From positions 6,376,001 to 6,440,000 of the forward strand of contig CATNEN010000025.1 of NCBI GenBank assembly GCA_950097015.1: 64,000 nt of DNA, given 5' to 3'. Shown here in pieces: positions 23,205-32,723 of this stretch (the first letter of the stretch is position 1; each line of letters starts with the position of its first letter). The position numbers were made by a program, and so were the translations under genes. The notes below the pieces were generated by a model, which worked only from the letters and a program-made list of their open reading frames with translations, searched no databases and was not told the origin of the DNA. This stretch comes from Macrostomum hystrix (lineage: Eukaryota > Platyhelminthes > Macrostomidae).

Positions 23205-25640
23205 TTCAGTGGGATTATCCTCTTTCTTTCTGTGGGATTACCCTCTTTTCTTTCTGTGGGATTACCCTCCTTTCCTTCTGTGGGATTATCCTCTTTCTTT
23301 CTGTGGGATTTCCCTCCTTTCCTTCTGTGGGATTACCCTCTGCTCCTTCTGTGGGATTACCCTCCTTTCTTTCTGTGGGATTGCCCTATTTTCTTTCCGT
23401 GGGATTACCCTCTTTTCTTTCTGTGGGATTACCCTCCGCTCCTTCAGTGGGATTACCCTCCTTTCCTTCTGTGGGATTACCCTCCTTTCTTTCTGTGGGA
23501 TTGCCCTATTTTCTTTCCGTGGATTACCCTTTTTTCTTTCTGTGGGATTACCCTCCGCTCCTTCTGTGGGATTACCCTCCTTTCCTTCAGTGGGATTTCC
23601 CTCCTTTCCTTCTGTGGGATTACCCTCCGCTCCTTCTGTGGGATTACCCTCCTTTCCTTCTGTGGGATTATCCTCTTTCTTTCTGTGGGATTTCCCTCCT
23701 TTCCTTCTGTGGGATTACCCTCTGCTCCTTCTGTGGGATTACCCTCCTTTCTTTCTGTGGGATTGCCCTATTTTCTTTCCGTGGGATTACCCTTTTTTCT
23801 TTCTGTGGGATTACCCTCCGCTCCTTCAGTGGGATTACCCTCCTTTCCTTCTGTGGGATTACCCTCCTTTCTTTCTGTGGGATTGCCCTATTTTCTTTCT
23901 GTGGGATTACCCTTTTTTCTTTCTGTGGGATTACCCTCCGCTCCTTCTGTGGGATTACCCTCCTTTCCTTCAGTGGGATTACCCTCCTTTCCTTCTGTGG
24001 GATTTCCCTCCTTTCCTTCTGTGGGATTACCCTCTTTTCTTTCTGTGGGATTACCCTCCTTTCCTTCAGTGGGATTACCCTCCTTTCCTTCAGTGGGATT
24101 ACCCTCCTGTCCTTCTGTGGAATTACCTTCTTTTCTTTCTGTGGGATTACCCTTTTTTCTTTCTGTGGGATTACCCTCCGCTCCTTCTGTGGGATTACCC
24201 TCCTTTCCTTCTGTGGGATTACCCTCCTTTCCTTCAGTGGGATTACCCTCCTGTCCTTCTGTGGGATTACCCTCTTTTCTTTCTGTGGAATTACCCTCCG
24301 CTCCTTCTGTGGGATTACCCTCCTTTCCTTCTGTGGGATTACCCTCCTTTCTTTCTGTGGGATTGCCCTATTTTCTTTCCGTGGGATTACCCTTTTTTCT
24401 TTCTGTGGGATTACCCTCCGCTCCTTCTGTGGGATTACCCTCTTTTCTTTCTGTGGGATTACCCTCCTTTCCTTCAGTGGGATTACCCTCCTTTCCTTCT
24501 GTGGGATTACCCTCTTTTCTTTCTGTGGGATTACCCTCCTTTCCTTCAGTGGGATTACCCTCCTTTCCTTCAGTGGGATTACCCTCCTGTCCTTCTGTGG
24601 AATTACCTTCTTTTCTTTCTGTGGGATTACCCTTTTTTCTTTCTGTGGGATTACCCTCCGCTCCTTCTGTGGGATTACCCTCCTTTCCTTCTGTGGGATT
24701 ACCCTCCTTTCCTTCTGTGGGATTGCCCTATTTTCTTTCCGTGGGATTACCCTTTTTTCTTTCTGTGGGATTACCCTCCGCTCCTTCTGTGGGATTACCC
24801 TCTTTTCTTTCTGTGGGATTACCCTCCTTTCCTTCAGTGGGATTACCCTCCTTTCCTTCAGTGGGATTACCCTCCTTTCCTTCAGTGGGATTACCCTCCT
24901 GTCCTTCTGTGGAATTACCTTCTTTTCTTTCTGTGGGATTACCCTCCGCTCCTTCTGTGGGATTACCCTCCTTTCCTTCAGTGGGATTACCCTCCTTTCC
25001 TTCTGTGGGATTTCCCTCCTTTCCTTCTGTGGGATTACCCTCTTTTCTTTCTGTGGGATTACCCTCCTTTCCTTCAGTGGGATTACCCTCCTTTCCTTCA
25101 GTGGGATTACCCTCCGGTCCTTCTGTGGAATTACCTTCTTTTCTTTCTGTGGGATTACCCTTTTTTCTTTCAGTGGGATTACCCTCCTTTCCTTCTGTGG
25201 GATTACCCTCCTTTCCTTCAGTGGGATTACCCTCCTGTCCTTCTGTGGAATTACTTTCTTTTCTTTCTGTGGGATTACCCTCTTTTCTTTCTGTGGGATT
25301 ACCCTCCGCTCCTTCTGTGGGATTACCCTCCTTTCCTTCTGTGGGATTACCCTCCTTTCCTTCAGTGGGATTACCCTCCTGTCCTTCTGTGGGATTACCC
25401 TCTTTTCTTTCTGTGGGATTACCCTCCTTTCCTTCAGTGGGATTACCCTCCTGTCCTTCTGTGGGATTACCCTCTTTTCTTTCTGTGGGATTACCCTCCG
25501 CTCCTTCTGTGGGATTACCCTCCTTTCCTTCTGTGGGATTACCCTCCTTTCCTTCAGTGGGATTTACCTCCTGTCCTTCTGTGGGATTACCCTCCGCTCC
25601 TTCTGAGGGATTAACCTCCTTACCTTCGGTGGGATATTTT
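23205..25640. repeat. Largest minisatellite: 24-bp unit, about 100 copies
   Basis: The unit starts TGTGGGATTACCCTCC and ends TTTCCTTC. Substitutions (CTCCGCTCC, CTCTTTTCT, TCAGTGGG) are shuffled in larger blocks, such as the TTGCCCTATTTTCTTTCCG block that recurs several times. It is strongly pyrimidine-biased on the plus strand. All three plus-strand frames are open (807-823 aa) purely because the unit is a multiple of three without stops. Confidence 0.96.
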
Positions 25641-25850
25641 CGCTCTTTTTTCTGATTACCCTTAGCTCGTTTAATTGGGTTAATTCCAGTATTTTAAATT
25701 GCGATTAACTTCTCAATAAAATTACTAATAGAACACGAATGTATTTGTTCTACAATTCAAGCACTAATAGTGTCCAGATATGCAAAAAAACACAACATAA
25801 TGACAGAATAACAAAATGTGCGCCAATTTAGGATCAGGTTTTGAGCGCAG

Positions 25851-26032
25851 AGGAAGCCGCAAAGCTGCAAAGTTTCTGCGACACGTTGGCGCCACTAAAA
25901 ATTGATCCGCACCTGGTCTGGCTTGTCCGGCAAGTCGCGGCTGCTGCTAAAGACACTCCTGCCTCAATTCCTGAGACGCCCCTGTTTCATTTCCTCAAAG
26001 CGGATAGAAACGCGTCAGTCGCTCCTCACTGA
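25851..26032 (+). CDS. Candidate alternative last exon of the KIAA0513-type gene
   Basis: After a possible acceptor GAGCGCAG (25843-25850) the frame reads EEAAKLQSFCDTLAPLKIDP and ends at TGA 26030-26032 (60 residues). The phase fits: the exon ending at 20799 leaves one G, which with AG here makes GAG (Glu). Joined this way, LLGLPP is followed by EEAAKL, somewhat more like the vertebrate C-terminus (I recall DEEQYKLLSDHIEQM) than the Gln-tract exon at 21155. The pyrimidine tract is weak and the intron would be 5 kb across two minisatellites. It may instead be an unrelated chance ORF. Confidence 0.35.
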
Positions 26033-27029
26033 TACTGCCCCCCCGGGCCCCGGCGCCAGGCCCCGGCGCTGCATAATACTCGTAAGAGGCCAAAGTGAAG
26101 GATTGAAGCTTAGGAACAAGAATTGGAGGGTAGAGGAGCTTTCCTTTTGTTTTCAACAAATTCTTCTCGCTACTATCTGCGCCCCTCTGCCTCTCCATCT
26201 CTGTCTATCCTTGGCCTGCCCCCGACCCTGAATATTCAGCGTCTTCAAGACTCATCGGCTCAGAGGTCGGCGCGTATGATTTTGGAGCAGCCAGCCCGAG
26301 TTGAGTGACTGATGGCGAGGAAATAATGGTGACAGGGTTAAGCTGGCCTGGCTTGAGTTTCCGGGCGATCCACAACGAGGTGGACATAGACAGGCAGGTC
26401 TTAGCCTTCATCCTGTTCCTCTGTGCCTCCTCCGTCTGTCTCTCTCTCACCGGGACGACAACACAATAGGATGAATCTCTAGCCCACCGCCACATTGTGA
26501 CCTGTCTGCAGAAATCAATGTGACGTTAAAATTTGAAGTCTTTAAGCTCTTCTTCATCTCTACTTCTACTTTTTCTGCTTCTTCCATACCTCAAGCGGGA
26601 CCCGCTCCGCATCAGACAGTAAGACAGTCAGGTAATTCAACGCATGCGAAACGGCGGATGCGATGCTGAAGGATGTCGCGTTAAGTGACTGAGAGATTCG
26701 CAACCCACCTTGGCAGACACTTGAGCCACACAACCTATAGCCACCCCAAACTCTTCAGCTCTGAGATCCATCCACTTTCCGTGCTAGGAGGCCTTCCTAT
26801 AGTTCCTGCGCCTTGTTTCTCACCCTCTCGATCCTGCCCGCCACTCACCATAGCTGAAGTGTCTGCAGGCTACCCTTTCTACTCACCGTTTGTTGCACTC
26901 CGCAATGCGTCTATCGCGACAGAAAATTTCCTACTTCAGCCATAGACTAATTAGGCAGATTCAACGGCTGTTGCTGTCGCTGTCAAAAGTTTGGGCTCAT
27001 GAGATCGCTTGTAAAAGAGCCTACCTCGA
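26033..27029. other. Unassigned unique region
   Basis: GC-moderate unique DNA. ORFs of 60-130 codons on both strands overlap each other and show no family features, so I name no gene here. Confidence 0.45.
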
Positions 27030-28160
27030 AAAAATCAAACCGGTACAAGATCTCACTGGTACAACAACAAAATATCACTGGTACAAGATCTCACTGGTAC
27101 AACAACAACATCTCACTGGTACAACAACAAAATATCACTGGTACAAGATCTCACTGGTACAACAACAACATCTCACTGGTACAACAACAAAATATCACTG
27201 GTACAAGATCTCACTGGTACAAGATCTCACTGGTACAACAACAACATCTCACTGGTACAAGATCTTACCAGAATAAGATCTCACCGGTACAAGATCTCAC
27301 CGGTACAAGATCTCACCGGTACAAGATCTCACCGGTACAAGATCTCACCGGTACAAGATCTCACTGGTACAAGATCTTACCAGAATAAGATCTCACCGGT
27401 ACAAGATCTCACTGGTACAAGATCTCACTGGTACAAGATCTCACTGGTACAAGATCTCACTGGTACAAGATCTCACTGGTACAAGATCTCACTGGTACAA
27501 GATCTCACTGGTACAAGATCTCACTGGTACAAGATCTCACTGGTACAAGATCTCACTGGTACAAGATCTCACTGGTACAAGATCTCACTGGTACAAGATC
27601 TCACTGGTACAAGATCTCACTGGTACAAGATCTCACTGGTACAAGATCTCACTGGTACAAGATCTCACTGGTACAAGATCTTACCAGAATAAGATCTCAC
27701 TGGTACAAGATCTTACCAGAATAAGATCTCACTGGTACAAGATCTTACCAGAATAAGATCTTACCAGAATAAAATCTCACTGGTACAAGATCTCACTGGT
27801 ACAAGATCTCACTGGTACAAGATCTCACTGGTACAAGATCTTACCAGAATAAGATCTCACTGGTACAAGATCTTACCAGAATAAGATCTTACCAGAATAA
27901 GATCTCACTGGTACAAGATCTTACCAGAATAAGATCTCACTGGTACAAGATCTTACCAGAATAAGATCTTACCAGAATAAGATCTCACTGGTACAAGATC
28001 TTACCAGAATAAGATCTCACTGGTACAAGATCTTACCAGAATAATATCTCACTGGTACAAGATCTTACCAGAATAAGATCTCACTGGTACAAGATCTTAC
28101 CAGAATAAGATCTTACCAGAATAAAATCTCACTGGTACAAGATCTCACTGGTACAATAAC
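27030..28160. repeat. Minisatellite, 16-bp unit, two types forming palindromes
   Basis: About 70 units. Type 1 is AAGATCTCACTGGTAC and type 2 is AAGATCTTACCAGAAT. The left end has a longer variant with AACAACAAAATATCACTGG. Each type 1 to type 2 junction makes the near-palindrome CTGGTACAAGATCTTACCAG. Confidence 0.95.
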
Positions 28161-29059
28161 TAAGCCGTATTGAGTCCTAACTAAAACCGTTCGATTCGCA
28201 TTCTCTCGTTGAAGAACTCTTCTATCCATATGTATTATTTACTATGATCGTATTAAATCTACATTCGTAAGCTATAGCTCAGCAGAATCTGGGATTTAAC
28301 CCTCCCCATTCAGGCATGCATCCAACGCAAAGAGGATATCAGGAGAGGTCCCGATCGAGTGTTCCGTTGGCTTAATTTAACACCCTAATGGAAATAGCGC
28401 AGCGCGCTGGCTAAACAATAAGCCGTTGCTTCGCTAACCAGGAGGAACCATCTCTTATTCGCTATATATATCTCCTACCTATGTAGCTGGAAACGTTTTG
28501 CTAAGGATTTTATTTTACTTCTACGCCTACACACTATATATATATCTCCTGCTCACCTCTGTTATGCCAGCCGGTATGACTGACTGAATTTACAATTAAT
28601 GAGCATGCCAGGTCTATCTGTCCTACCTTCTCTAACCAACCCCCCTGTGTCACCTGCCCTACACAACACGCTTCAAGAACCAGACAAGGAACCAGTCGCT
28701 TTTGCCCATAGTAATGCATCCGATTCTTTCACACGCCACTGTCAAGCATCTCGCGAGTCAGTCAAATCGGGCTGTAGAGACTGTTAAATTTCAGCTTTTT
28801 TAAACTTACTCAAGCCTTAAGTTATAGGAGATAGATGAATGATTTCTACTGTGGAACTGAAGTGGTTTAATTTTTACATTTGATGTTTTACAAGCCTGTC
28901 TGGTGTACGGACTTATAGAATGAAGAGCTGAAGCGCGAGTGGTTTTCAATGTCTTGGCACCCATTTTGACCTCGTTCAATTCCATTGGCTGTTGAATGCC
29001 ATAGACAGTTTTCCATGTTCATTGCTATTTGATGTACATTTATAAAATCTGACTGAGGA
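28161..29059. other. Unassigned unique region
   Basis: No gene recognised. The ORFs at 28534-28719 (-) and 28599-28787 (+) overlap on opposite strands and have no visible family features. Confidence 0.45.
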
Positions 29060-29335
29060 AAGTCCTGAATTCATGACTTGAAGGTCGGGGGTTTGAGTCT
29101 CGACGCCACTGGAACAATTTGCGTCCTTTAGCAGGACACTTAACTCTGCATTGCTTCAGTTCAACCAGCTGTTAACTTGGTAGCAGCATTAGCTGGGATA
29201 ATCGAAGGTGGGTGTGGCACCCACCCAGTCCATGGACTGAACAGCCGTAAGCAGCCTTCAGCTGCGCCGCGCAATAGATGCGGCTGTGCTGTCGGCTGCA
29301 CATCTGGCCCAATTGGGCAAAATTAATTTCTATGG
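29060..29335 (+). mobile_element. SINE family A, copy 2 (longest body, 5' truncated head)
   Basis: B box GGTCGGGGGTTTGAGTCTCG, then ACTGGAACAATTTGCGTCC, GCAGGACACTTAACTCTGC, ATTGCTTCAGTTCAACCAGC, CCAGTCCATGGACTGAACAG, and a GC-rich 3' domain (GCGCCGCGCAATAG, CGGCTGTGCTGTCGGCTGC) ending around CCCAATTGGGCAAAATTAAT. The A box is missing. The 3' domain is shared almost base for base with copy 3 at 49561, which defines the full-length family. Confidence 0.85.
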
Positions 29336-29379
29336 CAAAAAGCACTCGTCTTGCCAATGACACACTCGTTTGTGCTCCA

Positions 29380-29441
29380 CATGGACTTCTATCGCTAGCA
29401 TAGAAGCTATAAGCTATAGATGCTATGTATAGAAGTCCATG
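29380..29441. other. 62-bp foldback with 13-bp perfect arms
   Basis: Arms CATGGACTTCTAT (29380-29392) and ATAGAAGTCCATG (29429-29441) are exact reverse complements. The centre is itself quasi-palindromic (AGCAT..ATGCT, AGCTATAAGCTAT). It lies about 45 bp 3' of SINE A copy 2. It may be a small foldback or MITE remnant. Confidence 0.8.
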
Positions 29442-29861
29442 GTGTTCAGAATCATTCCATTTCTGAATGTTTCGGATTTTTTGCTGAAATCAGGCCTCAG
29501 AAAACAGATGGCATTGGGAGGAGAAGAGATGTGGACAAAAATGAATTTCAATTAAATGCAGTCTTAAGTGGCCCCTAGGGCTGGCCAACTGGCCTTTGTT
29601 AGAGTTATCTGGCGATTTTTTTATCCTTGATGATGACAAAGCGCACGAGATGGCGCTTTAAAAAAATCTGGCAAATGAAGCTGGGATGAAGAAGCGAAAT
29701 CTGTTTGGCAGAGAAATCATTTTTTTATTTTTAGTCTCATTTTTTTCGAAAGATGATGGCAAAGAATTGGCAAAGAATTCTAAGACAAAGACTAACTGCC
29801 TCCAGGCTAGGCCCGCGCATCAATTGAAGTATTTTATATAATAGACTGAATTCGTGACTGT
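29442..29861. other. Unassigned unique region
   Basis: Unique DNA without a recognisable gene or element. Confidence 0.4.

Positions 29862-29896
<35 letters not shown>
29862..29896. repeat. AGC/CAG trinucleotide microsatellite
   Basis: About 12 uninterrupted AGC units; no long ORF surrounds it, so it is probably non-coding. Confidence 0.95.
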
Positions 29897-29897
<1 letters not shown>

Positions 29898-30059
29898 GGT
29901 TGTGGTCACCTAACAGTAGATTTCAGCATGCTAGATAAGGGCTCTCTATTGAATTACCCTCATTCCAAAGCAGCAACAAGAAAGGGGTGGTAAAGACTGC
30001 TGCGGGGCTGAGAATGAAATAAAACTAATAAAGGTGAAGCGAGAAGGCAAAGGAGCAAG

Positions 30060-30295
30060 GTGGGGGAAGAAAAAAAGAAAGGCTATTAATGAGGCGGAAG
30101 AAATGAGAGTAGAAAGAAGAAGAGAGGGGCAGAGGAAAGGAGGAAGAGAGGAGAGAGAGAGGGGCAGTGGGAGAGAGGAAAAGAGGGAGAGAGGAAGAGA
30201 GGGGGAGAGAGAGGGGCAGAGGGAGAGAGGAATAGGGGGAGAGAGGAAGAGAGAGGGAGAGAGGGAGAGAGAGAGGGAGAGAGAGGAGAGAGGAC
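30060..30295. repeat. Purine-rich (GAGAGGGA)n-like array, left part
   Basis: Irregular GA-rich repeat with purines on the plus strand. Matching repeat resumes at 30583 after the ribozyme-bearing element, suggesting one array split by an insertion or by growth on both sides of it. Confidence 0.9.
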
Positions 30296-30299
30296 ACTG

Positions 30300-30580
30300 C
30301 CCATTGAATTTCAAAATTCTAATGTTGGAATCAATTCCGATATGTATCGAAAAAATTGACATCAGGATTCGAACCAAGGCAACTCCAGACGCGTTTCGCT
30401 CTTATTGGAGCTCATCAGTAGAGTCTAGCCTAGCGCTCTAGCCATTAGGCTATAGGCGCTTGTTCAAATCCAGCTTTCAATCTCAACATATCGTAATCAA
30501 TTCGACAGCGCCCCGCAACTCAATCCATACTCACTCAACTCCGTGGCACTGACTCGGTCGTACGAGACGCCGGTGCTGGC
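30300..30580 (-). mobile_element. tRNA-like SINE carrying a hammerhead ribozyme
   Basis: On the minus strand, in order: A box TAGCCTAATGGCTAGAGCGC (30452-30433), a complete hammerhead motif (30425-30380), B box TTGGTTCGAATCC (30377-30365), and a T6 run (30355-30350) able to end Pol III transcription. This is a compact ~110-nt transcription unit. The outer limits of the element are uncertain; unique flanks extend to the GA repeats on both sides. Schistosome Sm-alpha elements combine a tRNA-like Pol III promoter with a hammerhead and are the nearest known parallel. Confidence 0.75.
30380..30425 (-). ncRNA. Type I hammerhead ribozyme
   Basis: Minus strand 5'-3': stem I arm GACTCTA (30425-30419); core CTGATGA (30418-30412); stem II GCTC, loop CAATAA, GAGC (30411-30398); core GAAA (30397-30394); minimal stem III of two pairs (30394 with 30389, 30393 with 30390); cleavage triplet GTC (30390-30388); stem I arm TGGAGTT (30387-30381). 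Stem I pairs over seven positions with two G-U wobbles. All invariant core bases are present. Two-pair stem III hammerheads are known from newt satellite and retroelement ribozymes, where they tend to work as dimers. The cut would fall between 30388 and 30387. Confidence 0.88.
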
Positions 30581-30582
30581 CT

Positions 30583-31676
30583 GAGAGAGAGGGAGAGAGG
30601 GAGAGAGAGAGGGAGAGAGGAAGAGAGGGGCAGAGGGAGAGAGGAATAGGGGGAGAGAGGAAGAGAGGGAGAGAGGGAGAGAGGTGGAGAGGGAGAGAGG
30701 GAGAGAGGGAGAGAGGGAGAGAGGAAGGGAGGAAGAGAGGAAGAGAGGAAGAGATGGAGAGAGGAATAGGGGGGGAGAGGTAGAGAGGGAGAGAGGGAGA
30801 GAGGGAGAGAGGAAGGGAGGAAGAGAGGAAGAGAGGAAGAGATGGAGAGAGGAATAGGGGGGGAGAGGTAGAGAGGGAGAGAGGGAGAGAGGTAGAGAGG
30901 AGCAGAGGGAGAGAGGGAGAGAGGGAGAGAGGAAGAGAGGTAGAGAGGAGCAGAGGGAGAGAGGGAGAGAGGGAGAGAGGGAGAGAGGTAGAGAGGAGCA
31001 GAGGGAGAGAGGGAGAGAGGGAGAGAGGAAGGGAGGAAGAGAGGAAGAGAGGAAGAGATGGAGAGAGGAATAGGGGGGGAGAGGTAGAGAGGGAGAGAGG
31101 GAGAGAGGTAGAGAGGAGCAGAGGGAGAGAGGGAGAGAGGGAGAGAGGAAGAGAGGGAGACAGGAAGTGAGGGAGAGAGGGAGAGAGGGAGAGAGGGAGA
31201 CAGGAAGTGAGGGAGAGAGGGAGAGAGGGAGAGAGGTAGAGAGGAGCAGAGGGAGAGAGGGAGAGAGGGAGAGAGGAAGAGAGGGAGACAGGAAGTGAGG
31301 GAGAGAGGGAGAGAGGGAGAGAGGTAGAGAGGAGCAGAGGGAGAGAGGGAGAGAGGGAGAGAGGAAGAGAGGGAGACAGGAAGTGAGGGAGAGAGGGAGA
31401 GAGGGAGAGAGGTAGAGAGGTAGAGAGGGAGAGAGGAAGAGAGAGGGAGAGAGGGAGAGAGGAAGAGAGGGAGACAGGAAGTGAGGGAGAGAGGGAGAGA
31501 GGAAGAGAGAGGAAGAGAGAGGGAGAGAGGGAGAGAGGGAGAGAGGGAGAGAGGTAGAGAGGTAGAGAGGGAGAGAGGAAGAGAGAGGGAGAGAGGGAGA
31601 GAGGAAGAGAGGGAGACAGGAAGTGAGGGAGAGAGGGAGAGAGGAAGAGAGAGGAAGAGAGAGGGAGAGAGGGAGA
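30583..31676. repeat. Purine-rich (GAGAGGGA)n-like array, right part
   Basis: 1.1 kb of almost pure purine on the plus strand, made of GAGAGG plus GA, AA or TA variants. Larger blocks (GAGAGGTAGAGAGGAGCAGA and GAAGAGAGGGAGACAGGAAG) recur many times, so the array grew by block duplication. Such polypurine mirror-like DNA can form triplex. The Ser/Leu/Pro ORFs on the minus strand are artefacts. Confidence 0.95.
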
Positions 31677-32723
31677 GCTCCTCAATCCCAGGAACAGAAG
31701 CGGTACTGAAGCGCAGACGTGTAATTAAAGTTTGCAGAAATACTTTGAAATAATATTTAAAATACTAGAAAATTGGCAAGCAGAGAAAGCCGTGCTTGTT
31801 TGTCAGATTTCAAAATTCAAACGACCACAACGCGTAACAAATTTGTAGTCCATAACAAACTTATATGTAATAGTATATTTATATAGATATTTGTATGCAT
31901 ACGAGCTAGTTGTGATATCGTGCGGGACACAGAGTCTGGAGTTCAGCGTGCAGAGCAACATTTTACAAACACAGAAAGCAGTCAAAAGCTGCTCATTTTG
32001 GAGTTGGGGATGGGGTCATTTGCTCAAAGACATTCTCACATGAGTGTCCCTATATTTTGTGCGACAGTATGATAAAATTGAACGTCTGAGACTGAATGAC
32101 TAGACAGGCAAACATTTTTTAGCAATTTCTTTCTTAGAAACTTAAGCCTGGTAAATGAATTCTGATTCAATTTCCCTTAAATCTGATTTCAATGAAACAC
32201 CGACTGATTTCACACTTACTGAACGAACGAAACTATAAGCAGGCATAGCGTGTTCGGCTTGTTATACAAACTGAGTTTAGTTAGACAAATTCTGTACAAA
32301 AAATGAGGCCGATATAAAAAAGAACATGACAAAACGCATCACTACAAGTACTTCATATTCAAAATGTGGCGCATGCACAGATAAGTGTAAATTGGGGCAA
32401 ACACGCCGCTTAATATCCTAGTAACCAGATTGGAGCACAGACAAAACACAGACGAGTGACACAAAAAATAATAGGAGTACAGGGAAACAGTTCGGGAAAA
32501 TCTGTTTCAAAGCGATTAGAGAAAGTCTTAATCTGCCGAGAAAAAGTTAAAGCATGTGATTAAGTTGAAGAAAGCTTTGTTGTTGATGGGAAGATGTAGG
32601 GGGGCGGACACAAGTACGGATACTAGTACATGGTGATTTGCTCTGCAGATTATAGAAAACATCTCTCTATATGCATGTGTGTGGGTGTGTGTCGTGAGTT
32701 TATCAAGTGAGTTCAACAAATTC
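31677..32723 (-). other. 3' flank / probable 3'UTR of the SoxB1 gene
   Basis: AT-rich sequence downstream of the Sox stop codon on the minus strand. I could not point to a canonical AATAAA, so the 3' end is open. No other gene seen. Confidence 0.45.

Noticed and set aside
23174-25655. Three overlapping 800-codon ORFs on the plus strand
   Set aside because: All three frames of a 24-bp stop-free tandem repeat are open; no start context, splice sites or non-repeat domain.
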